Shown in pieces: positions 13,418-28,279 of a DNA stretch of 64,000 nt (its first letter is position 1; each line of letters begins with the position of its first letter). A model generated the notes under the pieces. The model saw only the letters and a program-made list of their open reading frames with translations, was not told the origin of the DNA and ran no database searches. A program made the translations under genes and the position numbers. The DNA is from Aquanectria penicillioides (Eukaryota; Ascomycota; Sordariomycetes; Hypocreales; Nectriaceae): assembly GCA_003415625.1 (NCBI GenBank), contig PYIU01000010.1, forward strand, positions 1,293,501 to 1,357,500, read 5' to 3'.

Positions 13418-14988
13418 AATAAAATAAAAGCAACTAAAGTCTTCTTACTTTATATAAAGAAGAAAACTATTTACCTTTATAAAGGACTTAAAAAGTATAA
13501 AAGCTTTTTATTTATTTAAATATAAATAAAATGCATTAGGCTTTAAGAATTCCTTTTTTAAAAAAAAGTCCCTAAAGTAAATATACTTTAGTATTAATAT
13601 AAAAATACTATTAAAACAATTAGCTATATTATACTATATTGCTTACTTTACTTAAGCTAAAGGGAATCTTTATTTAATCTACCCTATAACCTCTTTAAGC
13701 TTAAGTAATATTTATTTAAAGCCTAAATTATATACTACTTTATTAAATAGCTAGCTTACTTATATATTATATTGCATTATAAGCTAGCTATTAAGCTATA
13801 TTTAATTTAAAATATATTTATTTATATATTGCTTTTACCTTTTAATAACTCTTTTATTTAAGTGCTTTAACCCCTTTATTAAAAGAGAAATTAATATACC
13901 TAAAAAAACCCCTTTTAAAAAAGGGAAAAAACTAACTTACTATATAAATAATATATTAAAGCCTACTCCCTTTAATAGTTAGGTCTTTACTTTATTTCTA
14001 TTTTAAACTTAATCTGTATTTATTACTATACTTAATTTATACTTATTTATTTTAATAATATTATTTATTTTAAGTTTATATTCTCCCTAAAAGATATAAA
14101 ATTTATTTTATTCTTTTTATTATTCTTTTTACTATTTTTCTTTTTATTTTTAAGCCCTTTTTATTTTAATTTCTTTTTAGCTTTATTTAAGCTTAAGCTA
14201 TTACTTAAAAAGTTATATTAAACTTTAGTATTTACTATTAATATTAATTAATATAAATCTATATTAAAACTAATTTAATTTATTGCTATTATTGCTTTTT
14301 AATACTATCTATCTTTAAGTAGCTTTAGCCCTTTTAACTAAAGAAAGCAATATAGCTATTAAGCTTTTAAAAGCTATAGCTATATAATTAATTCTATTAA
14401 TTAGCTTATAAAGCTAATTAATATTAAAATCTATAATTAAAACTATAAATATAGCTTAAAAGTATACTTAAATTGCCTTTCTTTTAGTTTAAATAGCTTT
14501 AGCCCTTAATTACTAAAGCTTCTTTATTTAATAGACTATATTAATAGTAAACTTAAGTTAAAACTAAAAAGTACTTATTATAGCTATTCTCTTTTATAAA
14601 GCTACTATTAATATTTAAGCATTAGCCTTTATTAAATATAGCAATAGCTTATATAGCTTATATATATAGGCATAAATAATATAGCTATTAGCCTTAATAT
14701 TTATTGCTATTAGCTATTTAAATTTATAATAAAGGAATATAACTTATTAGTTTAATTTTAATATAGATCCTTCTTTTTATCTCTTGCTATTTGCATAATA
14801 TATATAGAGTAAGGTAGATCCTACACTGCCCTTAAGAATAGCTTAGCACTTCCTGCCTTAATGCAGCTAGCCTAGCATTTTAATATCTATATAAGCATTA
14901 ATATAAAAACTATAATAGGCCTATAGTATATATAAACTATTATAGTTATAATTATAATTATAATTATAATTATTATTATTATTATTGC

Positions 14989-15028
<40 letters not shown>

Positions 15029-15558
15029 GTTATTATCTTTAGCTATATATAATTAATATAAAATAGCAATAAAAATAGTAATTAATACTTATATAAATTA
15101 AGTATTTTATATAAATAATATATTAATAAAGTATATATTTAAAGGCAATAAAAAGCTTTTATAAAAGTATATAAAAAGAAAGAAAGAAAAAGAAATTAAA
15201 TATACCTATAAAGATTAAAAAATAATAATAATAGCACTTAAATAGCTAATAGCTAGCCAGCTGCTAGCTAGTATTAAATTAATATTTTACTTTTTATAAT
15301 AGGCCTATAGTATAAATAATTTAGGCCTATTATAGGCCTTACTTTTACTTTATTTATTAACTTTATAATTAGGTAAATAGAATATTTTAGTAATAATATT
15401 AAATTAACTTTTAATTTAATGCCTCTTTATAGAGAACTTATAATAGGCCTAATATTATATTAAATAAAGGTTTTTACTTTATTAATATAGTTTTTTCCTT
15501 TATTTATATAGTATAAAAGTACTATTTACCTTATAGGTCTATAAAGTATTAATAAATA
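13418..15558 (+). mobile_element. Lin-2, 3' portion after Copia-1
   Basis: Continuation of Lin-2, co-linear with Lin-4 (44366-45602) and, in reverse, with Lin-3 (15998-18110). It covers the end of ORF2 and the 3' untranslated region. An ATT/TAATTA tract lies at 14940-15035, and a segment at 15465-15558 is shared with the 3' ends of the SINEs. It ends in TAAATAAA repeats before the 16-bp duplication. I could not place RNase H motifs with confidence. Confidence 0.85.
14940..15035. repeat. ATT/TAATTA microsatellite in Lin-2 3' UTR
   Basis: About 95 bp of TAATTA then ATT triplets, antisense equivalent of the AAT tracts in the reverse LINE copies and of the GAC-type repeat in Lin-5. Confidence 0.85.
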
Positions 15559-15574
15559 AATAATAATAAAAGCT
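15559..15574. repeat. target-site duplication of Lin-2, right copy
   Basis: Exact copy of 3417-3432. Downstream the Lin-1 sequence resumes without loss. Confidence 0.85.
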
Positions 15575-15997
15575 TTTAAAAAAGGCTTGCTATATACTTT
15601 AAGGAAGCTAGCTAAAAATCTATTATTATTAAAAGCTTTTTATAATTAAATTTTAAAAAGTAAATATATTAATTTATAAAATTTAATATAGTTTTATAAT
15701 AAATCTTTAATATTTTATAGTATTTAATTTATATTTATTAATTATATTATAAAGTTTATTATAATAGATTTAATATTTTAATTATTTACTTAAGGTTTTA
15801 AAAAAAACATTTTATTAATATAATTGCCTTTTTAATATAAGTAAAAGCTAAAGAATCTTACTTAAAGCAATTAAAAAAAAGCTATAATAAGGCTAAAGTA
15901 ATATTACTTTAAAGCTATATTTATCTTTTTAAGTTTTAAAGTTTCTTTTAGCTATTAATATCTTTTTTTATTTTTATATTAAATAAAGTATTATATT
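15575..15997 (-). mobile_element. Lin-1, second fragment
   Basis: Lin-1 between the insertions of Lin-2 and Lin-3. It matches 19620-20045 in Lin-3 and 60780-61205 in Lin-7 and covers part of ORF2 between endonuclease and RT. The last 18 bp (15980-15997) are the left target duplication of Lin-3, matched at 22633-22650 with one A/G difference of RIP type. Confidence 0.85.
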
Positions 15998-18900
15998 TAT
16001 TTATTAATACTTTATAGACCTATAAAGTAAATAGTGCTTTTATATTATATAAATAAAATAAAAACTATATTAATAGAATAAAAATCTTTATTTAATATAA
16101 TATTAAACTTAATATAGATTCTCTATAAAAAAGTATTAAATTAAAAGTTAATTTAATGCTATTATTAAAATATTCTATTTGCCTAATTATAAAGTTAATA
16201 AGTAAAGTAAAAATAAATCCTATAATAGGCTTAAATTATTTATACTATAGGCCTATTATAAAAAGTAAAGCATTAATTTAATACTAGCTAATAGCTAGCT
16301 AGCTATTAGTTATTTAAGTATTACTATTATTATTTTTTAATCTTTATAAATATATTTATTTCTTTTTCTTTTTTTCTTTTTTTATATACCTCTATAAAAG
16401 CTTCTTTATTGCCTTTAAGTATATACTCTATTAATGTATTATTTATATAAAATATTTAATTTATATAAATACTAATTGCTATTTTTATTGCTATTTTATA
16501 TTAATTATATATAGCTAAAAATAATAACTATAATAATAATAATAATAACTATAACTATAACTATAACTATAACTATAACTATAACTATAATTATAACTAT
16601 AATAATAATAATAATAATAGCAATATATATTTAATATATCTATAAATAGCATTTTATACTAATATTAATAAATACTAAAATATTAAGCTAGCTATATTAA
16701 GGCAAGGGGTGCTATACTAACTTTAAGGGCAGTATAAAATTTACTTTATTCTATATATATTATACAAATAGTAAAAAATAAAAAGAATAATCTATATTAA
16801 AATTAAGGTAATATATAATCCTTCTCTTTTCTATTTTTTATAGCTAAAAGAGATTAACTATTAATAAATACTAAAGCTAATAGCTATATAGCTTATATCT
16901 ATATATATAAGCTATATAAGTTATTACTATATTTAGTAAAGGCTAATGCATATATATTAATAGTAGCTTTATAAAAAGGGATAGCTATAATAAGTATAGC
17001 TTAATTTAATTTTATTATAAATATATTATTAATATAGATTATAGAAAGAAAAGCTTTAATAGTTAAGGGCTAAAGCTATTTAGGCTAAAAGAAAGGCAAT
17101 TTAAGTATACTTTTAAGCTATACCTATAGTTTTAATTATAGGTTTTAATATTAATTAGCTCTATAAGTTAATTAATAAAGTTAATTATATAGCTATAGCT
17201 TTTAAAAGCTTAATAGCTATATTGCTTTTTTTAATTAAAGGGGCTAAGGCTATTTAAAGATAAATAGTACTAAAAGGTAATAGCAATAATAGATAAAGTT
17301 AGTTTTAATATAGGTTTATATTAGCTAATATTAATAATAAAAACTAAAGTTTAATATAATTCCTTAAGTAATAGCTTAAGCTTAAATAAAGCTAAAAGGG
17401 AATTAAAGTAAAAAGGGCTTAAAGATAAAAAGAAAAATAATAAAAAAGATAGTAAAAAGAATAAAATAGATTTTATATTTTTTAAAAAGAATATAGACTT
17501 AAAGTAAATAAAGTTATTAAAATAAATAGATATAAATTAAATATAGCAATAAATAAAGGTAAGGTCTAAAGCTAAAATAGGGCTAAAGTAAAGACCTAAC
17601 TATTAAAGAGGCAGGCTTTAATATATTATTTATATAATAGATTGGTTTTTTCTCTTTTTTAAAGGGGTTTTTTTTAAATGCATTAATTTCTCTTTTAATA
17701 AAAGGGGTTAAAGTACTTGAATAGAAAAGTTATTAAAAGGCAAAAGCAATATAAAAATAAATATATTTTAAACTAAATGCAATTTAATAGCTAGTTTATA
17801 ATATAGTATAATATATAAATAGATTAGCTATTTAATAAAGTAATATATAATTTAGGCTTTAACTAAATATTACTTAAGCTTAAAAAGGTTATAAAATAAA
17901 TTAAATAAAGTTTCCTTTTAATTTAAGTAAAGTAGGCAATATAATATAATATAGCTAACTATTTTAATAGCATTTTTATATTAGCATTAAAGTATACTTA
18001 TCTTAAGGATCTTTTTTTAAAAAAGAAATCCCTAAAGTTTAATATATTTTATTTATATTTAAATAAATAAAAAGCTTTTATACTTTTTAAGTTCTTTATA
18101 TAGATAAATAGTCTTTTTCTTTATATAAAATAAAAAGATTTTAGCTATTTTTATTTTATTATTTATATACTATTTATAAAACTTATATTTAATTTATTTT
18201 TATTAATGCCTTTAATTAATTAATATTTAATTTTTAATTAACTTTTAATTCTTTTTATATTTTTTATTAAAAAGCTAATTAATAAGCTACTTTTTATATT
18301 TTTATATTAATTTATACTAAAGGCTATTATAATAATAGCAATAAATCTAATATATTATTAATATAATTATAAAAAAATTTTTTCTTAATGCTTTAAGCTT
18401 AAAGCTAGCCTTAAAATTAAATAAATAATTTATTAAAGTATATATTAAATAAAAAGATTTTAAGCTTACTTTTTAGCAATTTAATTAAAATAGCCTTATA
18501 ACTTTCTTTAATAATATAAAGGGCTTAAGTCTATTTAATAAATAGAGCTTTAGCAATCCCTTTTAAATTACTGCCCTTTTTTACTAAAAAATAATATATA
18601 TTAATACTATAGGCAATTATAGATTTAATTATATATATATATATATATTATATAGATAGCCTTAAGGTTTACTCTTTATATATTTATTATAAAGGCAATA
18701 AGGGCTTACTTTTAGCACTTAAGTTTTCCTTTAAACTTAAAGATATATAGGCCCTAAAGTAGCTTTTTATATAGCTATAACCTAAAAAAATAGTATAATT
18801 CTTATAGCTAGATTATATTATAGATAAGGGTTAATTAAACTTAATGCCTTTAGTATTAATAAAAGAAATAAAAGAGCTAGGCCTTAATAGATTTAAAGAT

Positions 18901-21900
18901 TATATTATTAATAAAGGCCTAAAATATATATATTATCTATATAGCTTTAAGTTAGGCCTAAATCTTTATTATATCTTTCTTAAATATAAATATATTTATA
19001 TTATTAATAAATTTAATTACTATAATATTAAGGACTTCTTTAAGTGCTATATAAAGCTTTAATATAAAAAAAATATAAAAAATAAAAAAAAGCAATAATC
19101 TCTATAAAACTTTAGCTTTAATACTATAAGGTTTAAAGGACTTACTATTAAACTAAAGGTATATTAATTGCTTAAATAAATAGCTAAAAAGCTAAATTAA
19201 TAATTATTATAAATAGCCTTAATTATAAAAAGTAGCAATAAGCCTTTTATAATTAATTAAATTAAAGGCTATAATAAAGTTTAATTAAAAAAGTAATACT
19301 ATTTTACTATAAGCCTATACTATATATATTGCTTTTATTATAATTATAAAAGTAAGCTTAATAGACCTTTAAGGTTTATTTTTTATTTAATTATTAAAAA
19401 GTATATTTAAGTTTTTAATTATTATTACTATTTATTAAGCTATTATTAACTTTATTATTTTATTTATTATATTAAAAAAAGAGATAGATCTTTATTTAAA
19501 TACTATATATTTTTAAACTATTATTTTATTTAATTTAAAAATAATAATAGCAATTATATAATAAAAGCAATATAAAAAATACTTAAATATAATACTTATA
19601 TTAATAATAATAATAAAGGCTTTTAAAAAGGGCTTATTATATACTTTAAGAAAGCTAATAGAGAATCTATTATTACTAAAAGCTTTTTATAATTAAATTT
19701 TAAAGAGTAAATAAATTAATTTATAAAATTTAATATAGTTTTATATTAAATCCTTAGTATTTTATAGCATTTAATCTATATTTAATAGTTATATTATAAA
19801 GTTTATTATAATAGGTTTAATATTTTAGTTATTTACTTAAGGCTTAAGGAAAAAGCATTTTATTAATATAATTGCCTTTTTAATATAGCTTATAGCTAGA
19901 AAATCTTACTTAAAGCAATTAAAAAAAAGAAGCTATAAAAAGGCTAAAGTAATACTACTTTAAAGTTATATTTATCTCTTTAAGTTTTAAAGTTTCTTTT
20001 AGCTATTAATATCTTTTTTTATTTTAGCTTTAAATAAAGTATTATATTAAGCTATATATTTAGCTTTAGCTATATAAGCCTTTTGCTTATTGCTTACTTT
20101 TTATAGTTTTAATTAATTAACTATTATACTATTATATTATATATATTTTTATATTTATTTAAATTAATAAATAGCCTTTATAATAGGCTAGTTCTATTAG
20201 TTATTATAATTAGGCTTAAATTGCCTTTCTATTAAAATAGTATATTAAGTAATTTAATATACTCTTTAAATTAGCTATTTAATTGCCTTTTTTAGTTATT
20301 ATATAAAGATTATTTTACTTAAAGTCTAATAAAAAGTAACTTATACTTTAAGTTTAGCCTTTTTAAAGTTTATTATATATTAATTAAATACTATAGATTA
20401 AGGGTCTAATAAAAAAAAGAGTAATATATCTATAAAGAACTTAATATATATTTACTATAAAATATAATTAAAGCTATTTAAATTATAATTAAGGCCTAAA
20501 TAAATAGTATAGCTATTCTTTAAGGCTTAAGCTAAATTAAAAGTACTATTTTTAGTATTACTTACTTCTTAAATTATAGTTCTATAAAGAGTTATTAAAG
20601 CTATATTTAATTATTGCATTTTTATTAAAAAGATTAAGCTATATAAAGTAGTTTTACTATAATAGTTCTATATTAAATAGTATAAATTAAAGTCTTTAAT
20701 TATAATTATTTTAAGGGCTAAAGTAAGATTAACTAAAGTATATATTGCCTTTAAGTCTTTTTTACCTTTTAAAGGATTATATACTATAATTATTTTTATA
20801 TAGCTATATTTAAAATTAGCTTTAATTTAGTTTTTTTTTATTTAATAGATTTAAGTCTTTAATCTATATTATTTATATATATAAAGAGCTATATAGCTTA
20901 AATAATAGATTATAGTATAATTTAATCTTTTAGAGTTTATTAAAGTATTAATCCTTTAGTTTTTAGTTAATTTTAAAAATATAATTATATTATATTTATT
21001 ATAAATATATAGTACTTAATAGATTAATTTAAAGCAGTAATATATATTTTAAAATAGAATCTATATTAATTAAATATAAATAAAGAGATTAATTTAATAA
21101 ATAGTAATAATAAAATATAAATACTAAAGAAAGAGAAAGCATTAAATAAAGTATAGCACTATTTATTTATAAAGCCTAAAGGTTAGCTAACTCTTTTAGT
21201 AAAGAAAAAAGCTATAAAGAAAGGGTTTTTAAAGAAGCTATTCTATTATATATAAAGGATATTTTATTATATTAAAGTATATTCTTTATATTTTATTTAT
21301 TATTTATAATATTTTTCTTTTATATAAATTTAATGCTTTTTTACTATAAAATAGATATAGCTTTAGGCTAAATAATCCTTATAGTAAAAAGTGCAATAAT
21401 AAGGGATTTCTTTTTTTTTAATAAAGCAATTATTATATATTAAGCTATTATATTAGCTATAAATTAAAGTAAATTAATAGTTTCTTATAATATAGCTATA
21501 CTTATAGTATTAAAAGCATTAAATAGGTTTTAATTCTTTATTAAAGGGTTTATAATTATAAAGTTTAATATTAAGAAATAGCCTATTATTATATAGACTA
21601 TTAGCTTTTTTAATAAATAAAATATAAGAAATTAAGTTTATTTTTATTATAATATTATTATAGGCCTAAATAGGCTTTACTTTACTAACCCTTAAGGTAT
21701 TAATATTATTAATAGTTTTAATAAATTTATTTATATTATTAAAAATAGATTTAATTTAAATTTCTTTTACTAAAATAGTAAAAATAAAAGAAATAAAAAA
21801 AGTAATATTTTTAAATATAATAGCTATTTATTCTTTTTTATAAAAGGCTTTAGTTTATTTTAAAATAAAAAAAATAAAGATTATATCTTTATTAAAAAGG

Positions 21901-22632
21901 CAATATACTATAACTATATAGAAATTACTATAAGTTTAATTTACTATTTATATAATTTCTATTAAAGTATAGTTTTTAATATCTTTAGGGGCATTTTTAA
22001 TATAAATAATAACTTTATATTTAATATAGCTATATATTATATATTTATTAATTTTAATATTTATAGATATAAGGCTATATAAAAGAACTAATATATAAAA
22101 CTACTATATTAACTAAAAAGAAATAAAGCTTAAATTAGCTAAAGTAGCTATTACTGCTATAATAATAGCAATTATTATAGTAATAGTAATTATATTAATA
22201 AGTCTCTCTTTAAAGGTTATATTAGTCTTAAAAGAGAGGCAGGAGTGCGCCTTATATATATTAGTATAGGTTTAAAATACCTTTTAAACCGCTTTAAAAA
22301 GGTAAAATAGAATAATTTTAATAATAGCTTTATAGACTTCTTTATCTTTATTAATTATAAGGCTTCTATTAGCTTCTATTACTTTATCTATTTTAAATAT
22401 ACTGCTATATTAGCTAGTAGTAAAAAGGGAGTTATATTAGCTATTTTTAATGCTATATCTTTCTAAATTAATAACTATTTAAAGGGCTATAGTATTAGCA
22501 TTGCGCTCTTAATGCACTATTATATTTAGGGGTAATTTAATATAAAGGATTAATTAATTATAGTTTTAAATATTTTAAAGGTAGTTTAAGATAGCTATAA
22601 GCAATTATAAGTCTAAGGGCAAAGGTATTATA
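15998..22632 (-). mobile_element. Lin-3, full-length uninterrupted LINE (RIP-degraded)
   Basis: The only full-length copy in the window without a nested insertion, about 6.6 kb, inserted into Lin-1. Reading on the minus strand from 22632: 5' region, ORF1 with zinc knuckles (about 21500), endonuclease (about 20200-20900), RT (about 18800-19700), 3' region with AAT/AACTAT tract (16516-16620), and a 3' tail of TAAA repeats at 15998. The catalytic FADD region lies under an open plus-strand frame (18844-19062) that is its antisense. An 18-bp duplication with one RIP-type mismatch flanks it (15980-15997 and 22633-22650). It is the best template for a consensus. Confidence 0.88.
16516..16620. repeat. 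AAT/AACTAT repeat in Lin-3 3' UTR
   Basis: Alternating AAT triplets and AACTAT hexamers, the mutated form of the GAC/AAC tract seen in Lin-5. Retained AAC units show that conversion was incomplete here. Confidence 0.85.
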
Positions 22633-22650
22633 TAAATAGAGTATTATATT

Positions 22651-24488
22651 AAGCTATATATTTAACTTTAACTATATATATTTTTGTATTTATTGCCTAT
22701 TTTTTATAGTTTTAATTAATTACTTAATATATTATTATATTATATATATCTTTATATATATTTAAATTAATAAATAGCCTTTATAATAAATTAATTTTAT
22801 TAATTATTATATTTAGGCCTAAATTGCCTTTATATTAATGTAATATATTAAGTAATTTAATATAATCTTTAAATTAATTATTTAATTATTTATTTTAATT
22901 ATTTTATAAAAGTAATCTTACTTAAGGTTTAATAAAAAGTAATTTATACCTTAAGTTTAGCCTTTTTAAAGTTTATTATATATTAATTAAATACTATAAA
23001 CTAAAGGTTTAATAAAAAGAATAATAATATATTTATAATAAATCTAATATATATTTACTATAAAATATAATTAAAGCTATTTAAATTATAATTAAGGCTT
23101 AAATAAATAGTCTTACTATCTTTTAAAGCCTAAATTAAATTAAAAGTACTATTTTTAGTATTACTTACTTTTTAAATTACTATTTTATAAAACATTATTA
23201 AGGCTATATTTAATTATTATTTTTCTATTAAAAAGATTAAGCTATATAAAGTAGTTTTATTATAATAGTTTTATATTAAATAATATAAATTAAAGTTATT
23301 AATTATAATTATTTTAAAGGCTAATATAAAATTAATTAAAGTATATATTGCTTTTAAATTTTCTTTATTTTTTAGTAAATTATATATTATAATTATTTTT
23401 ATATAATAGTATTTAAAAATTAATATTAGTTTAATTCTTTTTTATTTAATAGATTTAAGTTTTTAGCTTATATTATTTCTATATATAAAGAGCTATATAG
23501 CTTAAATAATAAATTATAATATAATTTAATCTTTTAAGGTTTATTAAAGTATTAATTCTTTAATTTTTAGCTAATTTTAAAAGTATTATTATATTATATT
23601 TATTATAAATATATATTATTTAATAAATTAACTTAAAGTAATAAGATATTTTTTTAAAATAAAATCTATATTAATTAAATATAAATAAAAGAATTAATTT
23701 AATAGATACTAGCAATAAAATATAAATACTAAAAAAAAAGCATTAAATAAAATATAGTATTATTTATTTATAAATCTTAAGAGTTAGCTAACTCTTTTAA
23801 TAATAAAAAAAGCTATAAAAAAAGAGTTTTTAAAAAAGCCTTTTTATTATATATAAAGGATATTTTACTATACTAAAGTGCATTTTTTATATTTTATTAA
23901 TTATTTATAGTATTTTTCTTTTATATAGATTTAATACTTTTTTATTATAAAATAAATATAGCTTTAAGCTAAATACTCTTTATAGTATAAAGTATAGCAA
24001 TAAAGAATTTCTTTTTTTAATAAAGCAATTATTATATATTAAGCTATTATATTAGCTATAAATTAAAGTAAATAAGCAATTTTTTATAATATAGCTATAT
24101 TTATAATATTAAAAGCATTAAATAAATTTTAGTCTTTCTTTAAAGGGTTTATAGTTATAAAGCCTAGCATTAAGAAGTAGCCTATTATTATATAGGCTAT
24201 TAGCTTCTTTAATTAATAGAATATAAAGGATTAAGTTTATTTTTATTATAGTGCTATTTTAGGCCTATATAAGCTTTACTTTACTAACTCTTAAAGTATT
24301 AGTATTATTAATGGCCTTTATAAGTTTATTTATATTATTAGGGATAGATTTAATTTAGATTCTTTTTGCTAAAATAGTAAAGATTAAAGGAGCAAAAAGA
24401 GTATTATTTCTAAATGCAATGCCTATCTATTCTTTTTTAAAGAAGGCTTCAGCCTGCTTTAAGGTAAGAAAGGTAAGAACTGTATTTC
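22651..24488 (-). mobile_element. Lin-1, third fragment
   Basis: Lin-1 resumes after Lin-3 and matches 20040-21900 in Lin-3 and 61200-63055 in Lin-7: endonuclease and ORF1 parts, all frames broken. It is interrupted by Copia-2. The last 5 bases, ATTTC (24484-24488), are the left duplication of Copia-2, matched by ATCTC at 31242-31246 with one C/T difference. Confidence 0.85.
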
Positions 24489-24710
24489 TATTAAACCTAA
24501 GGTATTCTATATATAGGGAAACACCAAAACGCACTTCAGATTATAGAAATAAAGCTTAAAATAATTAAATAAAGGTTATATAAATATAATATAGCTCTAT
24601 TAGGTCTAGTGCAACTTAACCCCTTTTTTAAAGCCTAAGCAATAAAGTAAGGCTAAAAGGGACAAGAAAAACAAGACTATATATAATTATACAATTAGTT
24701 CAGTTCAACA
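24489..24710 (+). repeat. Copia-2 5' LTR
   Basis: 222 bp, from TATTAAACC (TG mutated to TA) to TTCAACA. It pairs with 31020-31241. Most differences are extra A or T here, but at some sites this copy keeps C where the 3' LTR has T. Confidence 0.92.
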
Positions 24711-26599
24711 ATTAAGAGTCTTAAAGCTATATTTATTAGTATAGCTATAACTATTTAATTAAGCTCTAAAAGCAAGAAATAAACCTTATATTTTAATTCT
24801 AAACTAAATATATAAGATAACCTTTAAGACCTATATCCTTAATAACCTAAATGATTAGAAAACCTTTAAATAAAGCTATAAAGTGAAAATTACTATAAAA
24901 TAAGTTAAAAAGCTTAGAATCCTTAAGGACTCTTTTTAGTTTAAGATTACTTAAATTTTTAAGCCTATAATGCTAACTGCTATAAGATACTTTATAAAAG
25001 AGGAAGCTAAGGCTAAAAGCTTAAGATTAAAGTTTATTTAGTTAATATAAAGGGCAACTATAATAATAGAGCTATTTCCTAAAGACTAAAAACTGCTAAA
25101 ATATAAGCTTATAATATTTTACTATAATTAAGAAAAATATAAAATTAAAGTAAATAGAATCTATAATATCCTTAATTAAATAATAAAGAAAATAAGCCCT
25201 TATTATATTTAAATATATTTATTTATAATAGATAAAGGGAATAATAATAATAATATTATAAAATTCTATAATAACCTTAAAGCTATATATAAAATTAATA
25301 ATGCATTAAAAGGAAAATAAGCTTAAAAATGCTATTTTAAAATGCTAAAATAGACTTTAAACCTTAAAATCATTTAATAAAATTAAATTATTAATTAAAA
25401 ATAGTTTATAAAGATTATAACTATAAGAAATATTGCTAAAGCCTTATACTTAAATGTATAGTTTATAGATTTAAAATAATACCTTAAAAGTTACTTTTAA
25501 ATATTTCTTTAAATTACTAAAGTATAATATAAAAATACTATTAAGAAAAGTATCTATATATTAATTGCTTTTGCTTTAAGTTTTAGATATAAAATTAAAA
25601 AAAGAAAAGAGACTAAAGGAAAGCAATATAAAGCTTTAGTATAAAAGGGGAACTTTAGACCTATATTTTAAGGCTTAAATTTACCTTTTAAAAAACATTT
25701 TTATTTAAAGAGCTTATAATTTAAATAACCTAAATTAAAGAAATAAAAATAAACTTTAAAGGAAAATAATTATTGCATTTTATATAGAAAATTATACTTT
25801 AATGCTAATACCTAAAAGTATTAAATTGCATTTCCTAAAAATATATCTAAATAAATAAAAAGGTAAAAATAAATAAATAAAAAATAGAAAATATAATTAA
25901 AAGATTAAATTAAAGTTTAAGAACTATATAAAAAGCTTAAAAAGCAAACTATATAATTAATTAAGGATTTAAACTAATAACTAATATTATAAATCCTAAT
26001 CTTAAATTCTATAGCTATTTTCCTTATTTTATATAGTAAATATTTATTATAAATCTTAATTATACTTAATTTAGGGATAATACTATATATTTTTAATAAT
26101 AAAAAGAAATTTAAAAATCTTAAATTAGCTCTATTTAATAAAGTTATTTTTATTAGATTAAAGAACCTTTTAATCTTAAGATATAAAGATATAGAAATTA
26201 AAGTTTAAAACCTATAAAGTAAAGCTTATTTTTTTATTTTAAGGTATATTGCTTACTGCCTATAAATTAAAATAAATCTAGTTTTATTAAAAAGACTCTA
26301 TTAATATAGTTATTAATAGGATTAAAGAAATAGAGATAATATTTTAAGATATAAAAGTAAGTAAGCTTTATATAGATTAAAGATTGCTTATAATCAATAT
26401 ATTTTAGATTATAAGCCTATTACTTAAAAATAAAGCTTATTTATAATAAATAAACCTTATTATAACTTATAGATACTAAAGTATCTATAATAAATAAAAG
26501 CTATAAAATAGTACTGCTAATTAAATTATTTAGGATTTAAGGCATTAAAATATTTAGTTAATTATACTATTAATATAAAAATTAAAGGCCTAATAATAA

Positions 26600-27150
26600 T
26601 TAAATATAATGCTTATAGATTAAGCAAGATAAAATGCTAAAAGCATTATAAACTATAAATATAAAGCTTAATTCCTAAAGAGTAAGTCTCTTTAGACTTT
26701 TATAACTTTTAACTTAATATAATAAACCTTTCTTTATGCACTATTATAATAGATTGTATATTAGGAATATATTAAGATTACTATTTTAAAAATTAAAAAG
26801 AAAAATAATTATTATTAATATTATAAAACTTTATTTAAATATTAGAAATAAAATATAAAATTAGACTTTAAGTAATAGAAATAGATAATAAGCTTTAAAA
26901 GAGCAATTTAGTCTATATATAGCTAGATTAAAGAGAAATAGTAGTAAAAGAAAGTGCCCTTTAAATATAGCAATAGAATAGATTAAAAGAATGTTTTAAG
27001 GGAGTAGTAAAAAAGAAAATAAAAGTTCTTATAATTAAAAGTAGTCTATTAGCTAAACTATAGCTAAAGATAGTAAGAATAGCAATATATTTACTAAACT
27101 AAACTTTAAAATAAGGATTTAAATAGAAAATACTATATAAGAGCTTCTTT
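26600..27150 (+). pseudogene. Copia-2 integrase region
   Basis: A degraded translation in one frame shows a pattern resembling the integrase core of copia elements that precede an L-Y-G-L-R-type RT: an apparent remnant of the GAG-pre-integrase Cys pair near 26610-26640, then R-x-D/N-N-x-x-A-L-x-x-Q-F near 26870-26910 and an A-Q/E-x-x-x-R segment after it. Individual residues are uncertain because many codons are stops. Placement upstream of RT supports it. Confidence 0.5.
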
Positions 27151-28279
27151 TTATTAATTTAAAGCTTAAATAAGGATTGTAAGCTGTAAATTACTTACCT
27201 TAAGACAATTGATTATAAATTATTTGCAATAACTAAAGATATTTAATTAAAAAAGAATTAATTTATATTTAGAATAAGCCTAAAGGCTTAAATAGATTAT
27301 TTTATAAAATATAATTCTTAAAATCTCTTTTATATTTAAAATTTAATTATTAATTAAGTATATATAACTTAAAATATTATCTTTAATAAAGAAAACCTCT
27401 TTTTAGTAAGTAATGCTAAAATAAAAGAAACTATAGATAAAAAGACCCTTAAAGAAATATAAATATAAATAAAAGCTCTTCTTAATGCTAAATAAATTAA
27501 TTAAGTAAATAATATTAATTAACTATAAAATAAGCTTTAAACTACTAAAATAAGCCTTTAAAATATAATTAAAGATTTAGAAATTAAAAAGGAAAAGGAT
27601 ATAAATAAACTGCAAATTAAAGATAAAAAATACACTTAACTATAGTTTAAACCCTTTTTAACTCCACTAAAAAGTCTAGCTTTTACCTTTCTAGCTTTAG
27701 CAATAAAGTAAAAAGGAAAATACTTAATACCCCTAATATTAAATACTAGCTTATAAAGGGAATAAATTAAGCTTAATTAAGCCTTTTTTATAGAAATAAA
27801 AGCTATACTATTTAGAAAATATAAAAATACTATTATAATTAAGGCAATATATACTAAAATTAAGTATAGAAAGTATAAACTAAAATATAAGCTGCAAAAG
27901 GATAAAATGGACCTTAATTTAAAGAAATAAAAACTCTATTAAAAGAACCTACCTAAAGTATTAAGTTCTTATAGAAATATTCTTAGGCATAAGTTTAAGG
28001 CTATATTTCTAAAAGTAAAGAAAATACATTTAAAGAATTATTAGTAAATAAAGTCTTAAATTAAAACACTAAAAAGTAAAATTAAGTTTTGCAATTTATA
28101 ATTTATTAATTGTATATAAATATATATATATAAGTTTAATAAATATAAATACTTATAGAAATATAAAGTTAAACTTATTATTTAAGAAGACTAATAGCAA
28201 AAGGTAAGTTCTAAAGAAATATATACTACTATATTAATAGGAAAATTATTTAGAATATTACTTGCAATTATAGTAAGGT

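Larger units (their letters stand above)
3433..15558 (+). mobile_element. Lin-2, full-length RIP-degraded LINE carrying nested Copia-1
   Basis: Forward copy of the non-LTR retrotransposon, inserted into Lin-1. Its own sequence is 3433-7906 plus 13418-15558, about 6.6 kb, matching Lin-3 in length. In order it holds a 5' region, ORF1 with zinc knuckles, an APE-type endonuclease, a reverse transcriptase with fingers-palm motifs, a long 3' part with an ATT tract at 14940-15035, and a 3' end of short TAAA repeats. A 16-bp target duplication flanks it. All frames are broken by stops of the kind RIP makes (CAA, CAG and TGG to TAA or TAG). The ORF1-knuckle plus APE-EN plus RT layout fits the fungal Tad1/I group; which clade cannot be settled by eye. 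Confidence 0.88.

Noticed and set aside
18844..19062. Open frame for a 72-residue peptide, similar to frames at 7007-7225, 43457-43675 and 60011-60229
   Set aside because: It is codon-aligned antisense to the LINE reverse transcriptase around FADD; the sense strand carries the recognisable protein motifs.
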